Part shown: positions 1 to 8,168 of the stretch, one piece after another
How positions within the stretch are numbered: position 1 is the first letter of the stretch
Layout: every line of letters starts with the position of its first letter
IMG/VR virus record: IMGVR_UViG_3300007735_000798
Span: 1 to 64,000 of that record
Strand: one strand, 5' to 3'
DNA: 64,000 bases
Origin: a virus
Translations under genes and position numbers: made by a program
Notes under the pieces: generated by a model
What the model saw: the letters and a program-made list of their open reading frames with translations, nothing else
What the model was told of the DNA's origin: nothing
Databases searched by the model: none

Positions 1-162
1 GGCTTTTTCTTTTGTTGCTGTTCCTTTTGGGTTTTTACTTGAACCACTCTTTTTTTCGCTTGGTTTTGCTGGAGTTTGTGCAGAAGATTTTCTACCTGGC
101 CTTTTAGCGGCATCAGATAAATATTCTACCAAACAATTTTGTAAAAAATCAAAGGTATTCAT
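1..162 (-). CDS. Partial basic protein, runs off left edge
   Basis: The first 54 codons of a gene read leftward off the window, from the ATG at 160-162. After a short hydrophobic start (MNTFDFLQNCLVEYL) the visible part becomes rich in Lys, Ser, Ala and Pro, like a flexible basic linker. It starts 3 bases after the stop of the next gene upstream, so it belongs to the same transcription unit as the genes at 166-1312. Nothing visible identifies a function. Given its neighbours it is probably a virion or head-assembly protein, which is inference. Confidence 0.6.
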   Translation of the reverse strand, partial: MNTFDFLQNCLVEYLSDAAKRPGRKSSAQTPAKPSEKKSGSSKNPKGTATKEKA

Positions 163-165
163 TAA

Positions 166-555
166 TTATTGAAGAAATTTAATTTTATAAGCAGCTTTAT
201 CAATAGCCCCAATTAATTCATCAATAATATTTTGCAATTCGGTTTCTTCTGCTGGTGCAAAAGAATATCTTGCATTAATTACATATTGATGAAGTTTAAG
301 AACAAACTCAAGTTCGTCACTTGGGGTTGTCACTGATTGCGAAGGAAAATCAAGAATTACTTGATGGCGACCTTGGTAGGCCTCAGTTAATGTATCGGAA
401 AATCCAATAATACTTTCATATAAATCTCCTAAAGCCTCATGTTTAGAAAAACTACGGGTTCTAAAATGCAAGTAATGCAAAGATGTAGCTGCATTTAAAA
501 GTGTTGCGATATATGTTCCTGCGCTTGCAGCATCTGCTTTAATTTCTGTTTTCAT
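166..555 (-). CDS. Small helical protein, Dps/ferritin-like (DUF5856-like)
   Basis: A 129-residue protein. I chose the internal ATG (MKTEIKADAASAG) because the longer reading overlaps the upstream gene by nearly 70 bases, whereas this start leaves one base after its stop. The pattern of helices with 'LHYLHFRTRSFSKHEALGDL' resembles the small phage family DUF5856, which is distantly similar to Dps/ferritin four-helix proteins; I recognise this by pattern only. It lies between two presumed head-region proteins. No metal ligands can be assigned with confidence. The role in the virion or infected cell is unknown. Confidence 0.5.
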   Translation of the reverse strand: MKTEIKADAASAGTYIATLLNAATSLHYLHFRTRSFSKHEALGDLYESIIGFSDTLTEAYQGRHQVILDFPSQSVTTPSDELEFVLKLHQYVINARYSFAPAEETELQNIIDELIGAIDKAAYKIKFLQ

Positions 556-556
556 A

Positions 557-1312
557 TTATGATAAAGGGTTAGTTGAATTTTCTTCGGAATCTGTTTCTT
601 CTGTTTCCATTTCTGTCTCTTCATCGGTTTCTTGTGCGTACATCACATAATTACTAATAGTCATCATATAATCTTCGGCAAGAGCGATTTGCTGTTGTAA
701 AAATGGTTCTGATAAATTTTCTTTTACTTTTGGGTCGTTTGCATTATCAAGGATTTCTTTGGCATGATCGGCAATTACAGCAATCGAGCCTAAAGCCATT
801 TCTATAAATTCATTTTTATATTCCATCAAATCTTCTTCTTCAGAAGCTTTAATTTTATATTCATCTTTGATAGTTTGTGGAAGAGCTTTTACAAATTCCA
901 TTCCTTTACTTTTTACTTTACGAACAAGGCGGCGTTTAAAATCTTCATAATTTTTGCCTTTACTACGGCCAAAACTATTAACAGCATCTTTTACGTCAGC
1001 TGGGGTAACAATAGGAAAACTTCTTTCTTGCGGATAAAGAAAATCACTATCTTTTAAATCACCTCGTTTTTGACCACTATATGTTTTTTGAGCGGCCTCC
1101 ACACATTCTGGGCATTCTAAATTAAATAAAACTTCATTTTCACCTTCACCGAATGAAGCGAAGGCGCTTGCTTTTGCTTTTTTCCACTGTGAATAACAAA
1201 CTGCTACACGTTGTTTAGTGTCTTTAAAATCTTTATTCATTGTTTCATTTCCAGCGCAACGGGAAATAAAATCACCTTGTTTTTCGTTCTTTTTAGGATT
1301 TGGCAAAGGCAT
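557..1312 (-). CDS. Phage head-assembly-associated protein with DUF6582-like segment
   Basis: A 251-residue protein. The N-terminus (MPLPNPKKNEKQGDFISRC followed by a KQRVAVCYSQW motif) is a segment commonly seen at the start of phage capsid-maturation or minor head proteins. Residues about 65-155 contain a CPEC pair and a 'YPQERSFPIVTPADVKDAV' stretch resembling the DUF6582 domain found in phage head proteins. The C-terminal third is an acidic helical region ending in a Glu/Asp/Thr-rich tail. It is followed at once by two small genes on the same strand. It may be a scaffold, protease-linked or minor capsid protein; the exact role cannot be told from the sequence. Confidence 0.5.
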   Translation of the reverse strand: MPLPNPKKNEKQGDFISRCAGNETMNKDFKDTKQRVAVCYSQWKKAKASAFASFGEGENEVLFNLECPECVEAAQKTYSGQKRGDLKDSDFLYPQERSFPIVTPADVKDAVNSFGRSKGKNYEDFKRRLVRKVKSKGMEFVKALPQTIKDEYKIKASEEEDLMEYKNEFIEMALGSIAVIADHAKEILDNANDPKVKENLSEPFLQQQIALAEDYMMTISNYVMYAQETDEETEMETEETDSEENSTNPLS

Positions 1313-1344
1313 AATATATAGTTTACACCTAGAAATTTGATAAT

Positions 1345-3879
1345 TTACTTCAAATCTCTCATATTTTTATATATTTTACAGTCTTGTCTTTTAATATTAT
1401 CTGCAAAAATAGCATCTGTTCCTTTTAAACGACCACGGATAATTACAATATCACCTTCTTCTGGAAAATTTCCACTATTATCATTTTTACATTCTTCAAA
1501 TAGGCCAAAACGGCCATCAAAAAGAAGGGCGGAAACTTTTCCAGTGTCATCTGCAACTGTTGCCTTAAAAAATTTATTACCATTTCTAGATTTAGATTGG
1601 CGAGTTGGTTCGATAATTTCACCAATTAAAAGAACTCTATCATCTTCTTCTTTTGTTTCAAAAGCGTCTTTAATTGTTATAAAATTATGATTACCCTGTT
1701 TAAAGATAGTTGTTAAGTTTTGACTATAACTAAATCCTAAACAATTTTTCTCATAAAAATAATTAGTAAGTGCTTCATTACGACTATTCAGCTCATAAAT
1801 TTGTTTATAAGGCGCGTATTTCTTTTTAAATGTCTCAAATCTTGATTCTTTAATTTGCTTTTTGTCTACCAACAATTTAATAATACTAAGAATATTCTTT
1901 TCTTCTCCTTCGTCATGCAAAGTTTTAACTAAACGTTTTTCTTTGTCAGTAAGAATGTTAAATGCCTGAGCTTGTAAAACCAAATGTGGACGAGAAGACC
2001 CAAGATCATCTAAAGCTCCAGCTTGAATAAGCGATGAAAGCACGCCGATATTCAAACCTGCCTGTTTAGCCGCAAGAAAACAATCTATCTTATTATCATA
2101 CTCTCCACGAAACTTAATTAATTTTTCAATAGAATTATCTGAAATACCCTTAATTGCACTTAATCCATATCTAATATTATTCCCCTCGACAGTAAATCCT
2201 ACATCTGATTTCAATAAATGTGGTGGAAGTAATTTTATGTTAAAATATGGCAACTCTCTTTGCATCTGCCTAATTTCGTCCATTGGGTCTGGAAGTTTTT
2301 GAATTGCATTAAGACATGCCGTAAAAAATTGAAGTGGGTATTTATATTTAAGATAAACTGTTAATGCCCCAAGATAAGCTACACAATATGAGTGCGATTT
2401 ATTAAAAGAATAGTCCGCAGAGTCTAACATAACTTTCCAAATTGCTTCTGCAACTTGTTCTCCAAACTTGTTTTTTTCACAAATTTCAAATACCTTATCT
2501 TTCCATTTTGGCATTTCATCGCGTTTCTTTTTACCAATAATACGGCGAATATATTCAGATTCATCTGGAGTAAAACCAACCGTAACAAGAGCTTGAATTA
2601 ATTGTTCTTGATAAAGTGGAAGGTTACGTGTTTCTGCAAATACTGGCGCAAGTTTTTCATGCGGAGCTTCTCCACTAAAATTGATGTAGTCTTTTTCATA
2701 CGCCAAAGCTCCAGGTCGTGCAATAGCATTTACGTCACTCAAATGCGCAATGTTGGCTGGTCGAATATTTTTACAAACACGATAAGCACAATCGGCACTA
2801 ATTTGATAAAGACCATATGGAAGTAAATCATCACGTTGAAGATGTTGGTAAACTTCTTCATTATCATCAAGATTAATATCCTCAAATTTTTCTGGAATTA
2901 ACTCAAATACATTTTTAATAATTTCATTACTAATAAGACCAAGAAGATCAAGTTTAATTCCAAACTTTGCCGCAGTATTCATTTCATATGAAATTGCAAG
3001 TTCACCTTCTTTATTAATCTCGACAGGAACAAATTTATCGAGTGGATAATAGGAAATGAAATAGCCACTAGCATGAGTCGATTTGCCACGAATCAGTCCA
3101 CGCAATTTTAATGCAATTTTATATGTTTCTGGATAACGATCCGCCCAATCACGAAATTTTTCACTATTCTTGTATGAATCTTCGATATCTTCAACAACCC
3201 CGAAATGTTTACCAATTGTATCCGCAAGATTGCTTGCGTCTTCCTCGCTAGCTTCATTAATAATTTTATAAACATCTTTTACAAGAATTTTACCAGAAAA
3301 AGTTGATACCGAAGAAATTTTGCAAACCTTATTTGGATAGCATTTCTTAAGCCATTCAATAATTTGGTCACGAACTCCGCCAAGATTAATATCAACGTCT
3401 GGAGCAAGATCACCTTGAATATAAGTAATACCATCGATAACCTCTTTCTTCGCACGGGTTTTAGAAATAAACCGAGTAAAGAAAAGATTTTTATCAATTG
3501 GGTCTACCCCAGTAACTCCAATCAAGTAGAAAATTAAACTACCAGCAGCCGAACCGCGACCCCAATCAATAAAAGCTCCAAGTTGACGAGCTTTGTTAAT
3601 TACTCTCCATACAAGAAGATAATAATCAATAAAACCAAGATCTTTTACAATTTCAAATTCTTCTTTAATTCTATTAAGATATATGGGTTTTTTCTTTTCT
3701 GAAATTTTATCACGATGTTTTCTCCATCCATCATTTACAAGTTGTTGCAAAAATTGTTCGTTTGTTTCGGCTTTCTCAGCAAGTAAGCCTTTTTCTTCTT
3801 TTGTAAAAGAGATATTTGGCAACCGCACAAGGTTGACATTTTTCATTTCAATATTTTTAAACTGTTCTAAAAATTTCAT
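1345..3879 (-). CDS. dnaE: DNA polymerase III alpha, polymerase half (DnaE-type)
   Basis: An 844-residue C-family replicative polymerase subunit lacking its own PHP domain. The catalytic aspartates are present: D161 and D163 in 'APDVDINLGG' and D311 in 'KLDLLGL', matching the PDxDxD and DFLGL motifs of bacterial DnaE. A 'GRGSAAGS' loop precedes them. Finger-domain and HhH-like segments follow (residues about 400-640), and a C-terminal OB fold starts near 755 with 'RVLLIGEIIEPTRQ'. The missing N-terminal PHP half is encoded at 4498-5250, with a proofreading exonuclease gene in between. The ATG overlaps the end of the exonuclease gene by 4 bases, so the three are probably translated together. 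It should be the phage replicative polymerase. Confidence 0.93.
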   Translation of the reverse strand: MKFLEQFKNIEMKNVNLVRLPNISFTKEEKGLLAEKAETNEQFLQQLVNDGWRKHRDKISEKKKPIYLNRIKEEFEIVKDLGFIDYYLLVWRVINKARQLGAFIDWGRGSAAGSLIFYLIGVTGVDPIDKNLFFTRFISKTRAKKEVIDGITYIQGDLAPDVDINLGGVRDQIIEWLKKCYPNKVCKISSVSTFSGKILVKDVYKIINEASEEDASNLADTIGKHFGVVEDIEDSYKNSEKFRDWADRYPETYKIALKLRGLIRGKSTHASGYFISYYPLDKFVPVEINKEGELAISYEMNTAAKFGIKLDLLGLISNEIIKNVFELIPEKFEDINLDDNEEVYQHLQRDDLLPYGLYQISADCAYRVCKNIRPANIAHLSDVNAIARPGALAYEKDYINFSGEAPHEKLAPVFAETRNLPLYQEQLIQALVTVGFTPDESEYIRRIIGKKKRDEMPKWKDKVFEICEKNKFGEQVAEAIWKVMLDSADYSFNKSHSYCVAYLGALTVYLKYKYPLQFFTACLNAIQKLPDPMDEIRQMQRELPYFNIKLLPPHLLKSDVGFTVEGNNIRYGLSAIKGISDNSIEKLIKFRGEYDNKIDCFLAAKQAGLNIGVLSSLIQAGALDDLGSSRPHLVLQAQAFNILTDKEKRLVKTLHDEGEEKNILSIIKLLVDKKQIKESRFETFKKKYAPYKQIYELNSRNEALTNYFYEKNCLGFSYSQNLTTIFKQGNHNFITIKDAFETKEEDDRVLLIGEIIEPTRQSKSRNGNKFFKATVADDTGKVSALLFDGRFGLFEECKNDNSGNFPEEGDIVIIRGRLKGTDAIFADNIKRQDCKIYKNMRDLK

Positions 3880-4508
3880 ATCTCAATAGTCAAAATTTGC
3901 TTTTTAAAAATCTCAAGGCATTTTTCATTATCATATACTGCATCGTGCGCTTTTAAATCATTATATTCAATATCATAAAGGCCGCAAAGATGCTTAACTG
4001 AAGTCTTAACGCCTTTTTTAACATAATGATACATTTGATATTGCCATGCAGTTCTATTTTCTGGAACTGTTTTCAATCCCATGTATATTCCTTTTTGAAT
4101 ACATTGTATATCTAAAACACGATTAAGATAAGAAAAATCAGATTGTAGCCCCAAAATTCTTCTCAAGGTATTAATGACATAAACATCATAACCAAAAAGG
4201 TTTGCGCCAACAATAAGATATTCTGGATTATATAAATAACTTTCAAAAAGTTCTAATACTTCTTTTGGATCTTTTGCATTTTCTTTCCAAACATTATAAT
4301 CAAAACGGGTAATTCGTGCGGCATCAGCAGATACATTTAAATCTTTCCAATAAAGCATATGATCTTCATTTTTAACAATTTTATGATCTTCATATACTAG
4401 CCATGAAAGTTGAAATGGTCTAGCCAATGCCAAAGCAAGACTTTCTGTTTCTGTATCAAAAACAATATATTTTTGTTTTTTATTAAAACGTAAAAGATTA
4501 CTTTGCAT
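3876..4508 (-). CDS. DEDDh 3'-5' proofreading exonuclease
   Basis: A 210-residue exonuclease of the DnaQ/PolC type. The metal-binding residues are D18 and E20 in 'FDTETESL', D108 in 'NLFGYDVYVINTL', and H188 with D193 in 'HDAVYDNEKC', which is the DEDDh set. I used the ATG at 4508 rather than 4547 because it cuts the overlap with the upstream gene to 11 bases and leaves the core domain intact. It sits exactly between the two halves of the polymerase III alpha chain and overlaps both, so it very likely supplies proofreading to that polymerase. It could also act as a general 3'-5' exonuclease. Confidence 0.88.
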   Translation of the reverse strand: MQSNLLRFNKKQKYIVFDTETESLALALARPFQLSWLVYEDHKIVKNEDHMLYWKDLNVSADAARITRFDYNVWKENAKDPKEVLELFESYLYNPEYLIVGANLFGYDVYVINTLRRILGLQSDFSYLNRVLDIQCIQKGIYMGLKTVPENRTAWQYQMYHYVKKGVKTSVKHLCGLYDIEYNDLKAHDAVYDNEKCLEIFKKQILTIEI

Positions 4509-5250
4509 TTTCTTGCCATGCCTCCATACAAAATTCTTGACTACCAAAATGTCTTAATTCTGGCTTTTGAAAAGTCGTTCTATTAAGAATACAACGATAA
4601 GTCATATATGCTTTAAAATCTTTACGTTCACGATAATAAATTGTTTTAGATGAAATAATTTCATGATCTTTAATTGTTTCTTGTATATGATTATTTAACA
4701 AGTCATCAAATGGTAAACCATTATTTTCTATAAAATAAGTTGGTTCAGTAAAATCTAATTCTGGAACGCATTGACGACCATATAAAAGATTATAATAAAC
4801 ATATGAATCATAAAATGGAATAACTAATGAAAGATTTTTACTCCAATACTCTTTAATAGTTTTAAAGTCTAATCTTGGACGACCTTCATAAATACCATCT
4901 GTTGAAGATATATTATGCAATTTAATCAAATCATTAAAAGAATTTTTTGTGGCGAAAATAATGAATTTACTTTCTGTAATTTCCGATTCTTTTGTCTTAT
5001 TTGTAATATCTTGGCAAATGTTTAATCTATAACCAAATCTCAAATTTAGATTGGCTTTCTTTGCGTTTTCGTATGCTTCAACTAACCCAGTAAGAGTATT
5101 GTCAACAATAAAGACATCTTGTAAACTATAATCTTTAGAAATATCAAAAATAGAATCTGGATGATTTTCTTCTCTAGAATCTTTTTCTGTATATGGGTCT
5201 AGAGTAAGAACTGAGGTCAAAGAGTAATTCGATCTAAAAATTGGTAACAT
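4498..5250 (-). CDS. Polymerase III alpha PHP half, catalytic motif lost
   Basis: A 250-residue protein corresponding to the N-terminal PHP region of DnaE. The start, 'MLPIFRSNYSL', aligns with the bacterial motif in which two histidines (HxH) precede S-x-Y-S-L; here those positions are I4 and R6, so the metal-binding HxH is absent. Later segments such as 'FATKNSFNDLIKLHNIS' and the end 'LRHFGSQEFCMEAW' match the order of the PHP domain up to its join with the polymerase domain. It is the first gene of the polymerase set and overlaps the exonuclease gene by 11 bases. It is probably a structural partner of the polymerase half, with no PHP nuclease or phosphatase activity. Confidence 0.75.
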   Translation of the reverse strand: MLPIFRSNYSLTSVLTLDPYTEKDSREENHPDSIFDISKDYSLQDVFIVDNTLTGLVEAYENAKKANLNLRFGYRLNICQDITNKTKESEITESKFIIFATKNSFNDLIKLHNISSTDGIYEGRPRLDFKTIKEYWSKNLSLVIPFYDSYVYYNLLYGRQCVPELDFTEPTYFIENNGLPFDDLLNNHIQETIKDHEIISSKTIYYRERKDFKAYMTYRCILNRTTFQKPELRHFGSQEFCMEAWQENAK

Positions 5251-5275
5251 TTCTTAAAGAATATCAAAAATTTCT

Positions 5276-6265
5276 TTAAAAGTCAAAATCTTTATTTGAT
5301 TCTTTCCAAGCTGGACAACCTTCATATTTTCTTATTTCAATTCGGTAACCTGATTTTAAATCTTTTTCTTTAAAATCTTCATTTGCAAAAATTGATTTAA
5401 TAATTTTACCATCTTTATCTATAAGAACTTTATAATCAATAGCATTTAAATATGGGCAACGCCAACCAGATTTTGTCTGACACATCCATTTTTTACTAAA
5501 TTCATGTGCGGCAAAATTAGAATGAGCTTTTTTTTCATCAAAATTTTGTAAATAACCATTAATATATTCCAAATAATGTTCAAAACCACGAAGTTCTTCT
5601 TCACTAAAATGTGGGCATTCTCTTTCTGGATCATCTGGATATCTCAAAAATAAAAATTTAACTAAAACATCTTTTTGTTTTTGATATTTTTTACGAACAG
5701 CTAATGAATACATCATTCCTTGAAGATTACTTTCAAGCTCATCCCCTTTAAAAGCTTTTTTACTTGATTTAAAATCACGAATAATCATTTGTTTTTTATC
5801 TTTAAAAATACGATCAACAAAACCACCTATTCTATATTTAGGGGATTCGTTTGTGATATCAAATTCCCATTCTGATCCAATAACTTTATATTCTCCAATA
5901 AAATCAAATTTTAATCCGACTAAAATCATCTCATCTATACATTTAAGATTGGTGATTTCTTGACCACTTTTTTTAAGAGGTTGAACCATTTCGTCTAAAT
6001 CCAATCCTTCGCGTTTGGCTGCCTTTATAATTAATTTAAAAATTGCGGGGTATTTGAGACATGTTTTACTTTTTACAATTTTTTTAACGTAATGCTCATG
6101 TCTAGGATTGGCTAATACCTCAAAGATTAAATGGGCAATTGAACCACGCATGGCTCCAGAATTATTTTTTTGTGGTAATTTAAGATTATAATTACAATAA
6201 TACATCCACGAACATGATTGTAATGTCTTAATTCTACTAGCCGAAAGTTTAATTAAATCGCTCAT
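5276..6265 (-). CDS. PD-(D/E)XK exonuclease, Cas4/RecB family
   Basis: A 329-residue nuclease of the RecB/Cas4 class. Visible motifs in order are H45 in 'GSIAHLIFE', D151 in 'GGFVDRIF', D164 and K166 in 'IRDFKSSKK', and a Q-x3-Y motif (Q182, Y186). Cysteines at the N-terminus (C18, C24) and near the C-terminus ('WMCQ', 'WRCPYL') could bind an iron-sulphur cluster as in Cas4 and AddB, but the spacing is not proof. It stands between the polymerase and HNH genes in the replication block. It probably resects DNA ends for RecA-dependent recombination or packaging. Confidence 0.85.
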   Translation of the reverse strand: MSDLIKLSASRIKTLQSCSWMYYCNYNLKLPQKNNSGAMRGSIAHLIFEVLANPRHEHYVKKIVKSKTCLKYPAIFKLIIKAAKREGLDLDEMVQPLKKSGQEITNLKCIDEMILVGLKFDFIGEYKVIGSEWEFDITNESPKYRIGGFVDRIFKDKKQMIIRDFKSSKKAFKGDELESNLQGMMYSLAVRKKYQKQKDVLVKFLFLRYPDDPERECPHFSEEELRGFEHYLEYINGYLQNFDEKKAHSNFAAHEFSKKWMCQTKSGWRCPYLNAIDYKVLIDKDGKIIKSIFANEDFKEKDLKSGYRIEIRKYEGCPAWKESNKDFDF

Positions 6266-6268
6266 AAT

Positions 6269-6859
6269 TTATTTATATTTCCTACCATATTTAAAACCTT
6301 TTGGTAATTTTTTAGGTTTTTCAACAAAAAAACTTTTTTTTAACTTATCTGAATATATCCATACTCTTTTTTTTCTTTTTATTTTTCCAGATTTTACTTT
6401 GTCCCAATAATCATTTGCAATTGTTTTTAAGTGACCATTTTCTGCATTTATTTTACCCTGTGCTTTACCACCAAGAATACATATTTTACTTCTAAGTTTG
6501 GGATCAAAAAAAGCATTTGTTTGCAATTCTTTGCATCTTTTCGCAGACATTTTTCCAAAAAGTGTACGTTGTTCCTTTGTTAAAGCTTTTGATATTCTTT
6601 GTATATGTCCAGATTCTGCATTTTTTTTACCAGCAATTTTACCCCCTAAAGTAGATAAAGCCTGTGGCCCCCTAGGGTCTTTAGACAAAAGATAATAAGC
6701 GCATAAATCTTGTTGTTTACCATATTTTTTATATAAATCTAGATGCGCTTTAGCATGTTGCTTTGGCGTTAATTCTATAATATTATCTGGAGTATCTTTT
6801 CCACCCATATGTTTAGGAATTATATGATGTCTATGTACAAATTTTTTTAGTTTCCGCAT
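6269..6859 (-). CDS. Free-standing HNH endonuclease
   Basis: A 196-residue protein starting with a typical HNH nuclease core: 'VHRHHIIPKHMGG', then 'NIIELTPKQHAKAHL', which supplies the two histidine clusters and the central Asn. The rest is basic and holds two copies of a short segment of the form G-G-K-x2-G-K-x-N-A-E-(S/N)-G-H, near residues 72 and 130, likely DNA-binding repeats. It sits between the RecB-type nuclease and the dCMP deaminase with 3- and 9-base gaps. No intron is seen. It is best read as a homing-type mobile gene. Confidence 0.88.
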   Translation of the reverse strand: MRKLKKFVHRHHIIPKHMGGKDTPDNIIELTPKQHAKAHLDLYKKYGKQQDLCAYYLLSKDPRGPQALSTLGGKIAGKKNAESGHIQRISKALTKEQRTLFGKMSAKRCKELQTNAFFDPKLRSKICILGGKAQGKINAENGHLKTIANDYWDKVKSGKIKRKKRVWIYSDKLKKSFFVEKPKKLPKGFKYGRKYK

Positions 6860-6868
6860 GAATGATAC

Positions 6869-7273
6869 TTACACTTGAAATATAGAAATATCACATTGAT
6901 TTAAAAATTTAATACCAGAATCATCTCTATATATATATTTATAATAAACAGTTTTAATACCAGATCCATGTATGGCTTTTGCACAGGAAATACATGGGGC
7001 ATGAGTTATAAACATAATAGAATTTTCGCCAGATTCTGTGCTTTTAGCTAATTTAAAAATGCAATTCATTTCAGCATGTGTTACTTCTGGTTTCGTATTA
7101 TTGTGCTCATCCTCACATGTATTATCCCATCCTTCTGGAGTTCCATTATAACCAATAGAAATAATCCTATTATTCTTTACTACGACCGCTCCAACCTGAA
7201 GTCGTTTAGCGCTTGAAAGTTTCGCAAAACGTTCGGCTACATCCATATAAGCTTGTATCCATTTATTTTTCAT
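6869..7273 (-). CDS. dCMP deaminase
   Basis: A 134-residue zinc-dependent cytidine/deoxycytidylate deaminase. The zinc ligands and catalytic glutamate are visible: H66-A-E68 in 'VTHAEMN' and C94-x2-C97 in 'HAPCISCAKAI'. The N-terminus ('AERFAKLSSAKRLQVGAVVV') is that of the dCMP/ComEB deaminase family. It converts dCMP to dUMP, the precursor for thymidylate. The partner thymidylate synthase is not in this window. It lies 1 base from the primase gene and forms one unit with primase, helicase and dNMP kinase. Confidence 0.9.
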   Translation of the reverse strand: MKNKWIQAYMDVAERFAKLSSAKRLQVGAVVVKNNRIISIGYNGTPEGWDNTCEDEHNNTKPEVTHAEMNCIFKLAKSTESGENSIMFITHAPCISCAKAIHGSGIKTVYYKYIYRDDSGIKFLNQCDISIFQV

Positions 7274-7274
7274 A

Positions 7275-8168
7275 TTATAATTGGTTATACCATTCTTTAT
7301 TTTCTTTTACCGTTTGATCACCAAAATCATTTTTAAATGGATGATAAATATAAATTTGGGCGGGGTCAAAAAACTCTACAAGTGTTGAGCGTATTTTTGT
7401 AGCTGCTTTTTGCCCCGCCTTGTTTTCATCATTGTTGGTAGCAACGATGATTTGATCGGGATCAAGGCGAATTATCGCTTTTAACAGGCCTCCACCAGCC
7501 TCAGTCCCGAAAGTAATCCCCGTATTTTTGATTCCGCTTTCCCAAAGAGAAAGCATATCACCAATACTTTCAACAAGTATTAACTGTTTTTTTTCTTTAA
7601 TAAATTGATGAGTAAATATAAATGGATATGCCCACTCATTTTTACGTCCAATATGTTTCCATTTAATTTTAGATTTTCCAGTAACATCACGACCAGAAAA
7701 TCCTTGAATTTTTTTTCGTGCATCAAAAATTGGAAACACATATCTTTGATACATTTTACCAGTTGTACATAATCCACCACCAAAAACTTTTAAAGTTTCA
7801 TCGCTAACGCCACGACCATTCCAATAAGAATAATCTTGTTTTAAATCAACAAGATCATTATTTGAATAATATTTAGATGTTTTATTAAAAGGATCTTCAA
7901 CGTCATTATTAAATCCTGTATAATATTTGGCTTTATCTTCTAAAATTTGCTCTACTTGTTTTATATCTTTAAGATTAAGAGTCATCTTTAGAAACTCCCC
8001 CAAAGAAAATACATTACCAGTAACAAAATCTTTTACAATATTATTTTGCAAATAAATTGCTACCGATCCGCTATCGTTGCCACCACGATAGCGAGCACAA
8101 CAAGTAAGATAAGTTCCATAATTTCTAGGATTACAACCAGCATCCTTTAAAAGTTCTAAAAGTCTCAT
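7275..8168 (-). CDS. DnaG-type DNA primase (TOPRIM)
   Basis: A 297-residue primase. The N-terminal 60 residues look like a reduced zinc-ribbon domain ('YLTCCARYRGG' then 'SVAIYLQNN'). The middle contains 'YVFPIFDARKKIQGFSGRDV', typical of the DnaG RNA polymerase core. The TOPRIM motifs are the glutamate in 'ILVESIGDMLSLW' and the acidic 'VATNNDENKAGQKAA'. At under 300 residues it is much shorter than bacterial DnaG and lacks a C-terminal helicase-binding domain. Its ATG overlaps the helicase stop by 4 bases, consistent with a primase-helicase pair. Confidence 0.87.
   Translation of the reverse strand: MRLLELLKDAGCNPRNYGTYLTCCARYRGGNDSGSVAIYLQNNIVKDFVTGNVFSLGEFLKMTLNLKDIKQVEQILEDKAKYYTGFNNDVEDPFNKTSKYYSNNDLVDLKQDYSYWNGRGVSDETLKVFGGGLCTTGKMYQRYVFPIFDARKKIQGFSGRDVTGKSKIKWKHIGRKNEWAYPFIFTHQFIKEKKQLILVESIGDMLSLWESGIKNTGITFGTEAGGGLLKAIIRLDPDQIIVATNNDENKAGQKAATKIRSTLVEFFDPAQIYIYHPFKNDFGDQTVKENKEWYNQL

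Noticed and set aside
6266-6290. T4-late-promoter-like TATAAATA before the RecB-type nuclease
   Set aside because: The bases are the last codons of the HNH gene (Lys-Tyr-Lys-stop) and no other tail or early gene shares a convincing copy, so chance in an A+T-rich genome is more likely.
7274-7285. TATAAT hexamer directly before the dCMP deaminase ATG
   Set aside because: It touches the start codon with no space for a transcription start and lacks a -35 box; it comes from the coding end of the primase gene.
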